Of a DNA stretch of 64,000 nt, positions 25,901 to 39,941 are shown piece after piece (position 1 is the first letter of the stretch; every line of letters begins with the position of its first letter). The notes under the pieces are model-generated. The model did not search any database. It saw nothing but the letters and a program-made list of their open reading frames with translations, and was not told the origin of the DNA. The stretch comes from Pictodentalium vernedei (lineage: Eukaryota > Mollusca > Scaphopoda > Dentaliida > Dentaliidae), in contig JAUFNR010000029.1 in the NCBI GenBank assembly GCA_031216915.1, positions 62,001 through 126,000 of the forward strand, in the 5' to 3' direction. The translations under genes and the position numbers were made by a program.

Positions 25901-27013
25901 CAAACACGAGAGAAAAATTGACCTGAAGGGAAGTTCCCAAGATGTGCACATGTTTTTTCAGGGAATTAACAACAAAAATACGAAATAGTAAATTGTATTT
26001 TTGAGGTCCAAAAGTCATCAAATCACTTCCTCTTTTATCATGAATATTCAACAATTATGCAAGATGTCAATAGAATGTTTCAAACGTTTATTGAAACAAT
26101 ATATTTTCCCAGGGCTGTTTATTTTAAGAGATTGCATCATTTCCGAGTGCAACATTTCAAGATAGGTAATTCTAAATCAAGTATTTAGTTCAGCGATACC
26201 AACAACAACGACTAGCTAGGTTGATCCTGAGTTAACTCTTCTCATTTTACCAGCATTAAATACTGGCATTAGTCAGCTAACGAATAAATTGTTATAAAGC
26301 AATTTTGTGGCCCGATGGTTGGGTGTATTTAACTTTTCTAGCCTTTTTCGTTCTTCCAGAAAAGCCATGGTGTGATGATAAAACTTTTAGAGAAAGGCTG
26401 TGCACTTAATACTTGTACTCTAGCTAAAGTTCATCTTTCAGTCCTATATGTAGCTCAGCCTGATATCGAACAAACAATAGGTCATAAATTATGCTGAAGA
26501 CATTGATGATTGCATCTCTTTCTCTTTCATTTCAGATGCTGCAATCGACACAAAGAAGTCATGATATACATCATAACCATCAAAACAGAAATAGAAGACG
26601 TCTCCTCATGGATGGCTGCAACAATGCGAACAGAAAGTGGCATACTATACTTGCCTGAAAACTCAAGAAACCACCAGAATACCTACATGACAGGTAAGAA
26701 AACCTTAAAAACATATATATTTTTTTAAACAATACATGTTTTTTTTCTTTTTCAGAATGTTTATTTGTTGCAGAATCCTCAGACGGAGAATAGAGAATTC
26801 CTATAACATAGTACTATCACCACCGATGAACTTTGGAAATTGGTATTTAACTCCAAAATGAGACAATTTTGACCATATTTGAAGCAATCAACTGCGAAAA
26901 TCAGGTGAATATATTTATGTGATATGTTGAAATTCTGACGATGTGCCATTTAATCCAGGAAGGGTCATACGGAGAGCTATATCTTTCTCAAGTATATCCC
27001 GTCAAGTATAGCC
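19964..27013 (+). repeat. HOR copy H5: expanded 6-mer a-b-c-d-d*-e
   Basis: Monomers start at 19964 (a), 21149 (b), 22327 (c), 23498 (d), 24671 (d*) and 25845 (e); E2 blocks start at 20672, 21849, 23021, 24193, 25367 and 26536. The extra monomer d* has an e-type left part and a d-type right part. The a monomer carries the CGGAAAACG and CATATGGAG variants shared only with H4. Confidence 0.94.
24671..25844 (+). repeat. Hybrid monomer d* (e left, d right) in H5
   Basis: The left side has TTTTTGAGG and TCATGAAT (T at 24867) as in e. The right side has CAACAACCATGAC (C at 25033), CCTATGTG and GTCTACTC as in d. The exchange lies in 24868-25032, which contains the 8-bp hairpin. Confidence 0.92.
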
Positions 27014-30000
27014 CTTCGGACAACGTTTTCTGCCCTGAAAACAGGGGACGGGGGGGGGGGGGGGGAGGGGGGCGTCATACAACAAACACGAGAGAGAAAT
27101 TGACCTGAAGGTAAGTTCCCATGATGTGCTCATGTTTTTCAGGGAATTAACAACAAAAATGCGAAATAGTAAATTGTATTTTTTAGGTCCAAAAGTCATC
27201 AAATCACTTCCTCTTTTATCAGGAATATTCAACAATTATGCAAGATGTCAATAGAATGTTTCAAACGTTTATTGAAACAATATATTTTCCCAGGGCTGTT
27301 TATTTTAAGAGATTGCATCATTTCCGAGTGCAACATTTCAAGATAGGTAATTCTAAATCAAGTATTTAGTTCAGCGATACCAACAACAACAACTAGCTAG
27401 GTTGATCCTGAGTTAACTCTTCTCATTTTACCAGCATTAAATATTGGCATTCTTTTAGTCAGCTAACGAATAAATTGTTATAAAGCAATTTTGTGGCCCG
27501 ATGGTTGGGTGTATTTAACTTTTCTAGCCTTTTTCGGTCTTCCAGAAAAGCCATGGTGTGATGATAAAACTTTTAGAGAAAGGCTGTGCACTTAATATCT
27601 GTACTCTAGCTAAAGTTCATCTTTCAGTCCTATATGTAGCTCAGCCTGATATCGAACAAACAATAGGTCATAAATTAGGTGAAGACATTGATGATTGCAT
27701 CTCTTTCTCTTTCATTTCAGATGCTGCAATCGATACAAAGAAGTCATGATATACATCATACCAGCAAAACAGAAAAAGAAGACGTCTCCTCATGGATTGC
27801 TGCAACAATGCGAACAGAAAGTGGCATACTATACTTGCCTGAAAACTCAAGAAACCACCCGAATACCTACATGACAGGTAAGAAAACCTTAAAAACATAT
27901 ATATTTTTTTAACCAATACATGTTTTTTTTCTTTTTCAGAATGTTTATTTGTTGCAGAATCCTCAGACGGAGAATAGAGAATTCCTATAACATAGTACTA
28001 TCACCACCGATGAACTTTGGAAATTGGTATTTAACTCCAAAATGAGACAATTTTGACCATTTTTGAAGCAATCAACTGCGAAAATCAGGTGAATATATTT
28101 ATGTGATATGTTGAAATTCTGATGGTGTGCCATTTAATCCAGGAAGGGTCATACGGAGAGCTATATCTCTCTCAAGTATATCCCGTCAAGTATAGCCCTT
28201 CGGACAACGTTTTCTGCCCTGAAAACAGGGGAGGGGGGGGGGAGGGGGGCGTCATACAACAAACACGATAGAGAAATTGACCTGAAGGGAAGTTTCCATG
28301 ATGTGCTCATGTTTTTCAGGGAATTAACAACAAAAATACGAAATAGTAAATTGTATTTTTGAGGTCCAAAAGTCATCAAATCACTTCCTCTTTTATCATG
28401 AATATTCAACAATTATGCAAGATGTCAATAGAATGTTTCAAACGTTTATTGAAACAATATATTTTCCCAGGGCTGTTTATTTTAAGAGATTGCATCATTT
28501 CCGAGTGCAACATTTCAAGATAGGTAATTCTAAATCAAGTATTTAGTTCAGCGATACCAACAACAACGACTAGCTAGGTTGATCCTGAGTTAACTCTTCT
28601 CATTTTACCAGCATTAAATATTGGCATTCTTTTAGTCAGCTAACGAATAAATTGTTATAAAGCAATTTTGTGGCCCGATGGTTGGGTGTATTTACCTTTT
28701 CTAGCCTTTTTCGTTTTTCCAGAAAAGCCATGGTGTGATGATAAACCTTTTAGAGACAGGCTGTGCACTTAATATCTGTACTCTAGCTAAAGTTCATCTT
28801 TCAGTCCTATATGTAGCTCAGCCTGATATCGAACAAACAATAGGTCATAAATTAGGCTGAAGACATTGATGATTGCATCTCTTTCTCTTTCATTTCAGAT
28901 GCTGCAATCGATACAAAGAAGTCATGATATACATCATAACCATCAAAACAGAAAAAGAAGACGTCTCCTCATGGATGGCTGCAACAATGCGAACAGAAAA
29001 TGGCATACTATACTTGCCTGAAAACTCAAGAAACCACCAGAATACCTACATGACAGGTAAGAAAACCTTAAAAACATATATATTTTTTTAACCAATACAT
29101 GTTTTTTTTCTTTTTCAGAATGTTTATTTGTTGCAGAATCCTCAGACGGAGAATAGAGAATTCCTATAACATAGTACTATCACCACCGATGGACTTTGGA
29201 AATTGGTATTTAACTCCAAAATGGCACAATTTTGACCATATTTGAAGCAATCAACTGCGAAAATCAGGTGAATATATTTATGTGATATGTTGAAATTCCG
29301 ACGGTGTGCCATTTAATCCAGGAAGGGTCATACGGAGACCTATATCTTTCTCAAGTATATCCCGTCAAGTATAGCCCTTCAGACAACTTTTTCTGCTCTG
29401 AAAGCAGGGGAAGGGGAGGGGGATTCAAACAACAAAGACGAGAGAAAAATTGACCTGAAGGGAAGTTCCCAAGATGTGCACATGTTTTTCAGGGAATTAA
29501 CAACAAAAATACGAAATAGTAAATTGTATTTTTTAGGTCCAAAAGTCATCAAATCACTTCCTCTTTTATCAGGAAAATTCAACAATTATGCAAGATGCCA
29601 ATAGAATGTTTCAAACGTTTATTGAAACAATATATTTTCCCAGGGCTGTTTATTTTAAGAGATTGCATCATTTCCGAGTGCAACATTTCAAGATAGGTAA
29701 TTCTAAATCAAGTATTTAGTTCAGCGATACCAACAACAACGACTAGCTAAGTTGATCCTGAGTTAACTCTTCTCATTTTACCAGCATTAAATATTGGCAT
29801 TCTTTTAGTCAGCTAACGAATAAATTGTTATAAAGCAATTTTGTGGCCCGATGGTTGGGTGTATTTAACTTTTCTAGCCTTTTTCGTTCTTCCAGAAAAG
29901 CCATGGTGTGATGATAAAACTTTTAGAGAAAGGCTGTGCACTTAATATCTGTACTCTAGCTAAAGTTCATCTTTCAGTCCTATATGTAGCTCAGCCTGAT

Positions 30001-32889
30001 ATCGAACAAACAATAGGTCATAAATTAGGTGAAGACATTGATGATTGCATCTCTTTCTCTTTCATTTCAGATGCTGCAATCGATACAAAGAAGTCATGAT
30101 ATACATCATACCAGCAAAACAGAAAAAGAAGACGTCTCCTCATGGATTGCTGCAACAATGCGAACAGAAAGTGGCATACTATACTTGCCTGAAAACTCAA
30201 GAAACCACCCGAATACCTACATGACAGGTAAGAAAACCTTAAAAACATATATATTTTTTTAACCAATACATGTTTTTTTTCTTTTTCAGAATGTTTATTT
30301 GTTGCAGAATCCTCAGACGGAGAATAGAGAATTCCTATAACATAGTACTATCACCACCGATGAACTTTGGAAATTGGTATTTAACTCCAAAATGAGACAA
30401 TTTTGACCATTTTTGAAGCAATCAACTGCGAAAATCAGGTGAATATATTTATGTGATATGTTGAAATTCTGATGGTGTGCCATTTAATCCAGGAAGGGTC
30501 ATACGGAGACCTATATCTTTCTCAAGTATATCCCGTCAAGTATAGCCCTTCAGACAACCTTTTCTGCTCTGAAAACAGGGGAAGGGGAGGGGGATTCAAA
30601 CAACAAAGACGAGAGAAAAATTGACCTGAAGGGAAGTTCCCAAGATGTGCACATGTTTTTCAGGGAATTAACAACAAAAATACGAAATAGTAAATTGTAT
30701 TTTTTAGGTCCAAAAGTCATCAAATCACTTCCTCTTTTATCAGGAATATTCAACAATTATGCAAGATGTCAATAGAATGTTTCAAACGTTTATTGAAACA
30801 ATATATTTTCCCAGGGCTGTTTATTTTAAGAGATTGCATCATTTCCGAGTGCAACATTTCAAGATAGGTAATTCTAAATCAAGTATTTAGTTCAGCGATA
30901 CCAACAACCATGACTAGCTAGGTTGATCCTGAGTTAACTCTTCTCATTTTACCAGCATTAAATATTGGCATTCTTTTAGTCAGCTAACGAATAAATTGTT
31001 ATAAAGCAATTTTGTGGCCCGATGGTTGGGTGTATTTAACTTTTCTAGCCTTTTTCGTTCTTCCAGAAAAGCCTATGTGTGATGATAAAACTTTTAGAGA
31101 AAGGCTGTGCACTTAATATCTGTACTCTAGCTAAAGTTCATCTTTCAGTCCTATATGTAGCTCAGCCTGATATCGAACAAACAATAGGTCATAAATTAGG
31201 CTGAAGACATTGATGATTGCATCTCTTTCTCTTTCATTTCAGATGCTGCAATCGATACAAAGAAGTCATGATATACATCATAACCAGCAAAACAGAAAAA
31301 GAAGACGTCTACTCATGGATGGCTGCAACAATGCGAACAGAAAGTGGCATACTATACTTGCCTGAAAACTCAAGAAACCACCAGAATACCTACATGACAG
31401 GTAAGAAAACCTTAAAAACATATATATTTTTTTAACCAATACATGTTTTTTTTCTTTTTCAGAATGTTTATTTGTTGCAGAATCCTCAGACGGAGAATAG
31501 AGAATTCCTATAACATAGTACTATCACCACCGATGAACTTTGGAAATTGGTATTTAACTCCAAAATGAGACAATTTTGACCATATTTGAAGCAATCAACT
31601 GCGAAAATCAGGTGAATATATTTATGTGATATGTTGAAATTCTGACGGTGTGCCATTTAATCCAGGAAGGGTCATACGGAGAGCTATATCTTTCTCAAGT
31701 ATATCCCGTCAAGTATAGCCCTTCAGACAACTTTTTCTGCCCTGAAAACAGGGGAGGGGGAGGGGGCGTCAAACAACAAACACGAGAGAAAAATTGACCT
31801 GAATGGAAGTTCCCAAGATGTGCACATGTTTTTTCAGGGAATTAACAACAAAAATACGAAATAGTAAATTGTATTTTTGAGGTCCAAAAGTCATCAAATC
31901 ACTTCCTCTTTTATCATGAATATTCAACAATTATGCAAGATGTCAATAGAATGTTTCAAACGTTTATTGAAACAATATATTTTCCCAGGGCTGTTTATTT
32001 TAAGAGATTGCATCATTTCCGAGTGCAACATTTCAAGATAGGTAATTCTAAATCAAGTATTTAGTTCAGCGATACCAACAACAACGACTAGCTAGGTTGA
32101 TCCTGAGTTAACTCTTCTCATTTTACCAGCATTAAATACTGGCATTAGTCAGCTAACGAATAAATTGTTATAAAGCAATTTTGTGGCCCGATGGTTGGGT
32201 GTATTTAACTTTTCTAGCCTTTTTCGTTCTTCCAGAAAAGCCATGGTGTGATGATAAAACTTTTAGAGAAAGGCTGTGCACTTAATACTTGTACTCTAGC
32301 TAAAGTTCATCTTTCAGTCCTATATGTAGCTCAGCCTGATATCGAACAAACAATAGGTCATAAATTATGCTGAAGACATTGATGATTGCATCTCTTTCTC
32401 TTTCATTTCAGATGCTGCAATCGACACAAAGAAGTCATGATATACATCATAACCATCAAAACAGAAATAGAAGACGTCTCCTCATGGATGGCTGCAACAA
32501 TGCGAACAGAAAGTGGCATACTATACTTGCCTGAAAACTCAAGAAACCACCAGAATACCTACATGACAGGTAAGAAAACCTTAAAAACATATATATTTTT
32601 TTAAACAATACATGTTTTTTTTCTTTTTCAGAATGTTTATTTGTTGCAGAATCCTCAGACGGAGAATAGAGAATTCCTATAACATAGTACTATCACCACC
32701 GATGAACTTTGGAAATTGGTATTTAACTCCAAAATGAGACAATTTTGACCATATTTGAAGCAATCAACTGCGAAAATCAGGTGAATATATTTATGTGATA
32801 TGTTGAAATTCTGACGATGTGCCATTTAATCCAGGAAGGGTCATACGGAGAGCTATATCTTTCTCAAGTATATCCCGTCAAGTATAGCC
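27014..32889 (+). repeat. HOR copy H6: canonical 5-mer a-b-c-d-e
   Basis: Monomers start at 27014 (a), 28198 (b), 29377 (c), 30548 (d) and 31721 (e); E2 blocks start at 27721, 28899, 30071, 31243 and 32412. The class order is canonical. Private substitutions include TTCGGTCTTCCAG near 27537 in a, AGTTTCCATG and GAAAATGGC in b, and CTGAATGGAAG near 31804 in e. Confidence 0.95.
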
Positions 32890-35800
32890 CTTCGGACAAC
32901 GTTTTCTGCCCTGAAAACAGGGGACGGGGGGGGGGGGGGGGAGGGGGGCGTCATACAACAAACACGAGAGAGAAATTGACCTGAAGGTAAGTTCCCATGA
33001 TGTGCTCATGTTTTTCAGGGAATTAACAACAAAAATGCGAAATAGTAAATTGTATTTTTTAGGTCCAAAAGTCATCAAATCACTTCCTCTTTTATCAGGA
33101 ATATTCAACAATTATGCAAGATGTCAATAGAATGTTTCAAACGTTTATTGAAACAATATATTTTCCCAGGGCTGTTTATTTTAAGAGATTGCATCATTTC
33201 CGAGTGCAACATTTCAAGATAGGTAATTCTAAATCAAGTATTTAGTTCAGCGATACCAACAACAACAACTAGCTAGGTTGATCCTGAGTTAACTCTTCTC
33301 ATTTTACCAGCATTAAATATTGGCATTCTTTTAGTCAGCTAACGAATAAATTGTTATAAAGCAATTTTGTGGCCCGATGGTTGGGTGTATTTAACTTTTC
33401 TAGCCTTTTTCGTTCTTCCAGAAAAGCCATGGTGTGATGATAAAACTTTTAGAGAAAGGCTGTGCACTTAATATCTGTACTCTAGCTAAAGTTCATCTTT
33501 CAGTCCTATATGTAGCTCAGCCTGATATCGAACAAACAATAGGTCATAAATTAGGTGAAGACATTGATGATTGCATCTCTTTCTCTTTCATTTCAGATGC
33601 TGCAATCGATACAAAGAAGTCATGATATACATCATACCAGCAAAACAGAAAAAGAAGACGTCTCCTCATGGATTGCTGCAACAATGCGAACAGAAAGTGG
33701 CATACTATACTTGCCTGAAAACTCAAGAAACCACCCGAATACCTACATGACAGGTAAGAAAACCTTAAAAACATATATATTTTTTTAACCAATACATGTT
33801 TTTTTTCTTTTTCAGAATGTTTATTTGTTGCAGAATCCTCAGACGGAGAATAGAGAATTCCTATAACATAGTACTATCACCACCGATGAACTTTGGAAAT
33901 TGGTATTTAACTCCAAAATGAGACAATTTTGACCATTTTTGAAGCAATCAACTGCGAAAATCAGGTGAATATATTTATGTGATATGTTGAAATTCTGATG
34001 GTGTGCCATTTAATCCAGGAAGGGTCATACGGAGAGCTATATCTCTCTCAAGTATATCCCGTCAAGTATAGCCCTTCGGACAACGTTTTCTGCCCTGAAA
34101 ACAGGGGAGGGGGGGGGAGGGGGGCGTCATACAACAAACACGATAGAGAAATTGACCTGAAGGGAAGTTCCCATGATGTGCTCATGTTTTTCAGGGAATT
34201 AACAACAAAAATACGAAATAGTAAATTGTATTTTTGAGGTCCAAAAGTCATCAAATCACTTCCTCTTTTATCATGAATATTCAACAATTATGCAAGATGT
34301 CAATAGAATGTTTCAAACGTTTATTGAAACAATATATTTTCCCAGGGCTGTTTATTTTAAGAGATTGCATCATTTCCGAGTGCAACATTTCAAGATAGGT
34401 AATTCTAAATCAAGTATTTAGTTCAGCGATACCAACAACAACGACTAGCTAGGTTGATCCTGAGTTAACTCTTCTCATTTTACCAGCATTAAATATTGGC
34501 ATTCTTTTAGTCAGCTAACGAATAAATTGTTATAAAGCAATTTTGTGGCCCGATGGTTGGGTGTATTTACCTTTTCTAGCCTTTTTCGTTTTTCCAGAAA
34601 AGCCATGGTGTGATGATAAACCTTTTAGAGACAGGCTGTGCACTTAATATCTGTACTCTAGCTAAAGTTCATCTTTCAGTCCTATATGTAGCTCAGCCTG
34701 ATATCGAACAAACAATAGGTCATAAATTAGGCTGAAGACATTGATGATTGCATCTCTTTCTCTTTCATTTCAGATGCTGCAATCGATACAAAGAAGTCAT
34801 GATATACATCATAACCATCAAAACAGAAAAAGAAGACGTCTCCTCATGGATGGCTGCAACAATGCGAACAGAAAGTGGCATACTATACTTGCCTGAAAAC
34901 TCAAGAAACCACCAGAATACCTACATGACAGGTAAGAAAACCTTAAAAACATATATATTTTTTTAACCAATACATGTTTTTTTTCTTTTTCAGAATGTTT
35001 ATTTGTTGCAGAATCCTCAGACGGAGAATAGAGAATTCCTATAACATAGTACTATCACCACCGATGGACTTTGGAAATTGGTATTTAACTCCAAAATGGC
35101 ACAATTTTGACCATATTTGAAGCAATCAACTGCGAAAATCAGGTGAATATATTTATGTGATATGTTGAAATTCCGACGGTGTGCCATTTAATCCAGGAAG
35201 GGTCATACGGAGACCTATATCTTTCTCAAGTATATCCCGTCAAGTATAGCCCTTCAGACAACTTTTTCTGCTCTGAAAGCAGGGGAAGGGGAGGGGGATT
35301 CAAACAACAAAGACGAGAGAAAAATTGACCTGAAGGGAAGTTCCCAAGATGTGCACATGTTTTTCAGGGAATTAACAACAAAAATACGAAATAGTAAATT
35401 GTATTTTTTAGGTCCAAAAGTCATCAAATCACTTCCTCTTTTATCAGGAAAATTCAACAATTATGCAAGATGCCAATAGAATGTTTCAAACGTTTATTGA
35501 AACAATATATTTTCCCAGGGCTGTTTATTTTAAGAGATTGCATCATTTCCGAGTGCAACATTTCAAGATAGGTAATTCTAAATCAAGTATTTAGTTCAGC
35601 GATACCAACAACAACGACTAGCTAAGTTGATCCTGAGTTAACTCTTCTCATTTTACCAGCATTAAATATTGGCATTCTTTTAGTCAGCTAACGAATAAAT
35701 TGTTATAAAGCAATTTTGTGGCCCGATGGTTGGGTGTATTTAACTTTTCTAGCCTTTTTCGTTCTTCCAGAAAAGCCATGGTGTGATGATAAAACTTTTA

Positions 35801-37595
35801 GAGAAAGGCTGTGCACTTAATATCTGTACTCTAGCTAAAGTTCATCTTTCAGTCCTATATGTAGCTCAGCCTGATATCGAACAAACAATAGGTCATAAAT
35901 TAGGTGAAGACATTGATGATTGCATCTCTTTCTCTTTCATTTCAGATGCTGCAATCGATACAAAGAAGTCATGATATACATCATACCAGCAAAACAGAAA
36001 AAGAAGACGTCTCCTCATGGATTGCTGCAACAATGCGAACAGAAAGTGGCATACTATACTTGCCTGAAAACTCAAGAAACCACCCGAATACCTACATGAC
36101 AGGTAAGAAAACCTTAAAAACATATATATTTTTTTAACCAATACATGTTTTTTTTCTTTTTCAGAATGTTTATTTGTTGCAGAATCCTCAGACGGAGAAT
36201 AGAGAATTCCTATAACATAGTACTATCACCACCGATGAACTTTGGAAATTGGTATTTAACTCCAAAATGAGACAATTTTGACCATTTTTGAAGCAATCAA
36301 CTGCGAAAATCAGGTGAATATATTTATGTGATATGTTGAAATTCTGATGGTGTGCCATTTAATCCAGGAAGGGTCATACGGAGACCTATATCTTTCTCAA
36401 GTATATCCCGTCAAGTATAGCCCTTCAGACAACCTTTTCTGCTCTGAAAACAGGGGAAGGGGAGGGGGATTCAAACAACAAAGACGAGAGAAAAATTGAC
36501 CTGAAGGGAAGTTCCCAAGATGTGCACATGTTTTTCAGGGAATTAACAACAAAAATACGAAATAGTAAATTGTATTTTTTAGGTCCAAAAGTCATCAAAT
36601 CACTTCCTCTTTTATCAGGAATATTCAACAATTATGCAAGATGTCAATAGAATGTTTCAAACGTTTATTGAAACAATATATTTTCCCGGGGCTGTTTATT
36701 TTAAGAGATTGCATCATTTCCGAGTGCAACATTTCAAGATAGGTAATTCTAAATCAAGTATTTAGTTCAGCGATACCAACAACCATGACTAGCTAGGTTG
36801 ATCCTGAGTTAACTCTTCTCATTTTACCAGCATTAAATATTGGCATTCTTTTAGTCAGCTAACGAATAAATTGTTATAAAGCAATTTTGTGGCCCGATGG
36901 TTGGGTGTATTTAACTTTTCTAGCCTTTTTCGTTCTTCCAGAAAAGCCTATGTGTGATGATAAAACTTTTAGAGAAAGGCTGTGCACTTAATATCTGTAC
37001 TCTAGCTAAAGTTCATCTTTCAGTCCTATATGTAGCTCAGCCTGATATCGAACAAACAATAGGTCATAAATTAGGCTGAAGACATTGATGATTGCATCTC
37101 TTTCTCTTTCATTTCAGATGCTGCAATCGATACAAAGAAGTCATGATATACATCATAACCAGCAAAACAGAAAAAGAAGACGTCTACTCATGGATGGCTG
37201 CAACAATGCGAACAGAAAGTGGCATACTATACTTGCCTGAAAACTCAAGAAACCACCAGAATACCTACATGACAGGTAAGAAAACCTTAAAAACATATAT
37301 ATTTTTTTAACCAATACATGTTTTTTTTCTTTTTCAGAATGTTTATTTGTTGCAGAATCCTCAGACGGAGAATAGAGAATTCCTATAACATAGTACTATC
37401 ACCACCGATGAACTTTGGAAATTGGTATTTAACTCCAAAATGAGACAATTTTGACCATATTTGAAGCAATCAACTGCGAAAATCAGGTGAATATATTTAT
37501 GTGATATGTTGAAATTCTGACGGTGTGCCATTTAATCCAGGAAGGGTCATACGGAGAGCTACATCTTTCTCAAGTATATCCCTTCAAGTATAGCC

Positions 37596-38769
37596 CTTCA
37601 GACAACTTTTTCTGCCCTGAAAACAGGGGAGGGGGAGGGGGCGTCAAACAACAAACACGAGAGAAAAATTGACCTGAAGGGAAGTTCCCAAGATGTGCAC
37701 ATGTTTTTTCAGGGAATTAACAACAAAAATACGAAATAGTAAATTGTATTTTTGAGGTCCAAAAGTCATCAAATCACTTCCTCTTTTATCATGAATATTC
37801 AACAATTATGCAAGATGTCAATAGAATGTTTCAAACGTTTATTGAAACAATATATTTTCCCAGGGCTGTTTATTTTAAGAGATTGCATCATTTCCGAGTG
37901 CAACATTTCAAGATAGGTAATTCTAAATCAAGTATTTAGTTCAGCGATACCAACAACCATGACTAGCTAGATTGATCCTGAGTTAACTCTTCTCATTTTA
38001 CCAGCATTAAATATTGGCATTCTTTTAGTCAGCTAACGAATAAATTGTTATAAAGCAATTTTGTGGCCCGATGGTTGGGTGTATTTAACTTTTCTAGCCT
38101 TTTTCGTTCTTCCAGAAAAGCCTATGTGTGATGATAAAACTTTTAGAGAAAGGCTGTGCACTTAATATCTGTACTCTAGCTAAAGTTCATCTTTCAGTCC
38201 TATATGTAGCTCAGCCTGATATCGAACAAACAATAGGTCATAAATTAGGCTGAAGACATTGATGATTGCATCTCTTTCTCTTTCATTTCAGATGCTGCAA
38301 TCGATACAAAGAAGTCATGATATACATCATAACCAGCAAAACAGAAAAAGAAGACGTCTACTCATGGATGGCTGCAACAATGCGAACAGAAAGTGGCATA
38401 CTATACTTGCCTGAAAACTCAAGAAACCACCAGAATACCTACATGACAGGTAAGAAAACCTTAAAAACATATATATTTTTTTAACCAATACATGTTTTTT
38501 TTCTTTTTCAGAATGTTTATTTGTTGCAGAATCCTCAGACGGAGAATAGAGAATTCCTATAACATAGTACTATCACCACCGATGAACTTTGGAAATTGGT
38601 ATTTAACTCCAAAATGAGACAATTTTGACCATATTTGAAGCAATCAACTGCGAAAATCAGGTGAATATATTTATGTGATATGTTGAAATTCTGACGGTGT
38701 GCCATTTAATCCAGGAAGGGTCATACGGAGAGCTATATCTTTCTCAAGTATATCCCGTCAAGTATAGCC
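37596..38769 (+). repeat. Hybrid monomer d*, first of two in H7
   Basis: The same e-left, d-right structure is seen, with the exchange between 37793 and 37957. It carries the private GCTAGATTGATCC, which separates it from the other d* copies. Confidence 0.92.
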
Positions 38770-39941
38770 CTTCAGACAACTTTTTCTGCCCTGAAAACAG
38801 GGGAGGGGGAGGGGGCGTCAAACAACAAACACGAGAGAAAAATTGACCTGAAGGGAAGTTCCCAAGATGTGCACATGTTTTTTCAGGGAATTAACAACAA
38901 AAATACGAAATAGTAAATTGTATTTTTGAGGTCCAAAAGTCATCAAATCACTTCCTCTTTTATCATGAATATTCAACAATTATGCAAGATGTCAATAGAA
39001 TGTTTCAAACGTTTATTGAAACAATATATTTTCCCAGGGCTGTTTATTTTAAGAGATTGCATCATTTCCGAGTGCAACATTTCAAGATAGGTAATTCTAA
39101 ATCAAGTATTTAGTTCAGCGATACCAACAACCATGACTAGCTAGGTTGATCCTGAGTTAACTCTTCTCATTTTACCAGCATTAAATATTGGCATTCTTTT
39201 AGTCAGCTAACGAATAAATTGTTATAAAGCAATTTTGTGGCCCGATGGTTGGGTGTATTTAACTTTTCTAGCCTTTTTCGTTCTTCCAGAAAAGCCTATG
39301 TGTGATGATAAAACTTTTAGAGAAAGGCTGTGCACTTAATATCTGTACTCTAGCTAAAGTTCATCTTTCAGTCCTATATGTAGCTCAGCCTGATATCGAA
39401 CAAACAATAGGTCATAAATTAGGCTGAAGACATTGATGATTGCATCTCTTTCTCTTTCATTTCAGATGCTGCAATCGATACAAAGAAGTCATGATATACA
39501 TCATAACCAGCAAAACAGAAAAAGAAGACGTCTACTCATGGATGGCTGCAACAATGCGAACAGAAAGTGGCATACTATACTTGCCTGAAAACTCAAGAAA
39601 CCACCAGAATACCTACATGACAGGTAAGAAAACCTTAAAAACATATATATTTTTTTAACCAATACATGTTTTTTCTTTTTCAGAATGTTTATTTGTTGCA
39701 GAATCCTCAGACGGAGAATAGAGAATTCCTATAACATAGTACTATCACCACCGATGAACTTTGGAAATTGGTATTTAACTCCAAAATGAGACAATTTTGA
39801 CCATATTTGAAGCAATCAACTGCGAAAATCAGGTGAATATATTTATGTGATATGTTGAAATTCTGACGGTGTGCCATTTAATCCAGGAAGGGTCATACGG
39901 AGAGCTATATCTTTCTCAAGTATATCCCGTCAAGTATAGCC
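38770..39941 (+). repeat. Hybrid monomer d*, second of two in H7
   Basis: The same e/d hybrid is seen, with the exchange between 38967 and 39131. Two T are missing from the pyrimidine tract before E3 near 39670, giving 1172 bp instead of 1174. It lacks the private change of the preceding d*. Confidence 0.92.
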
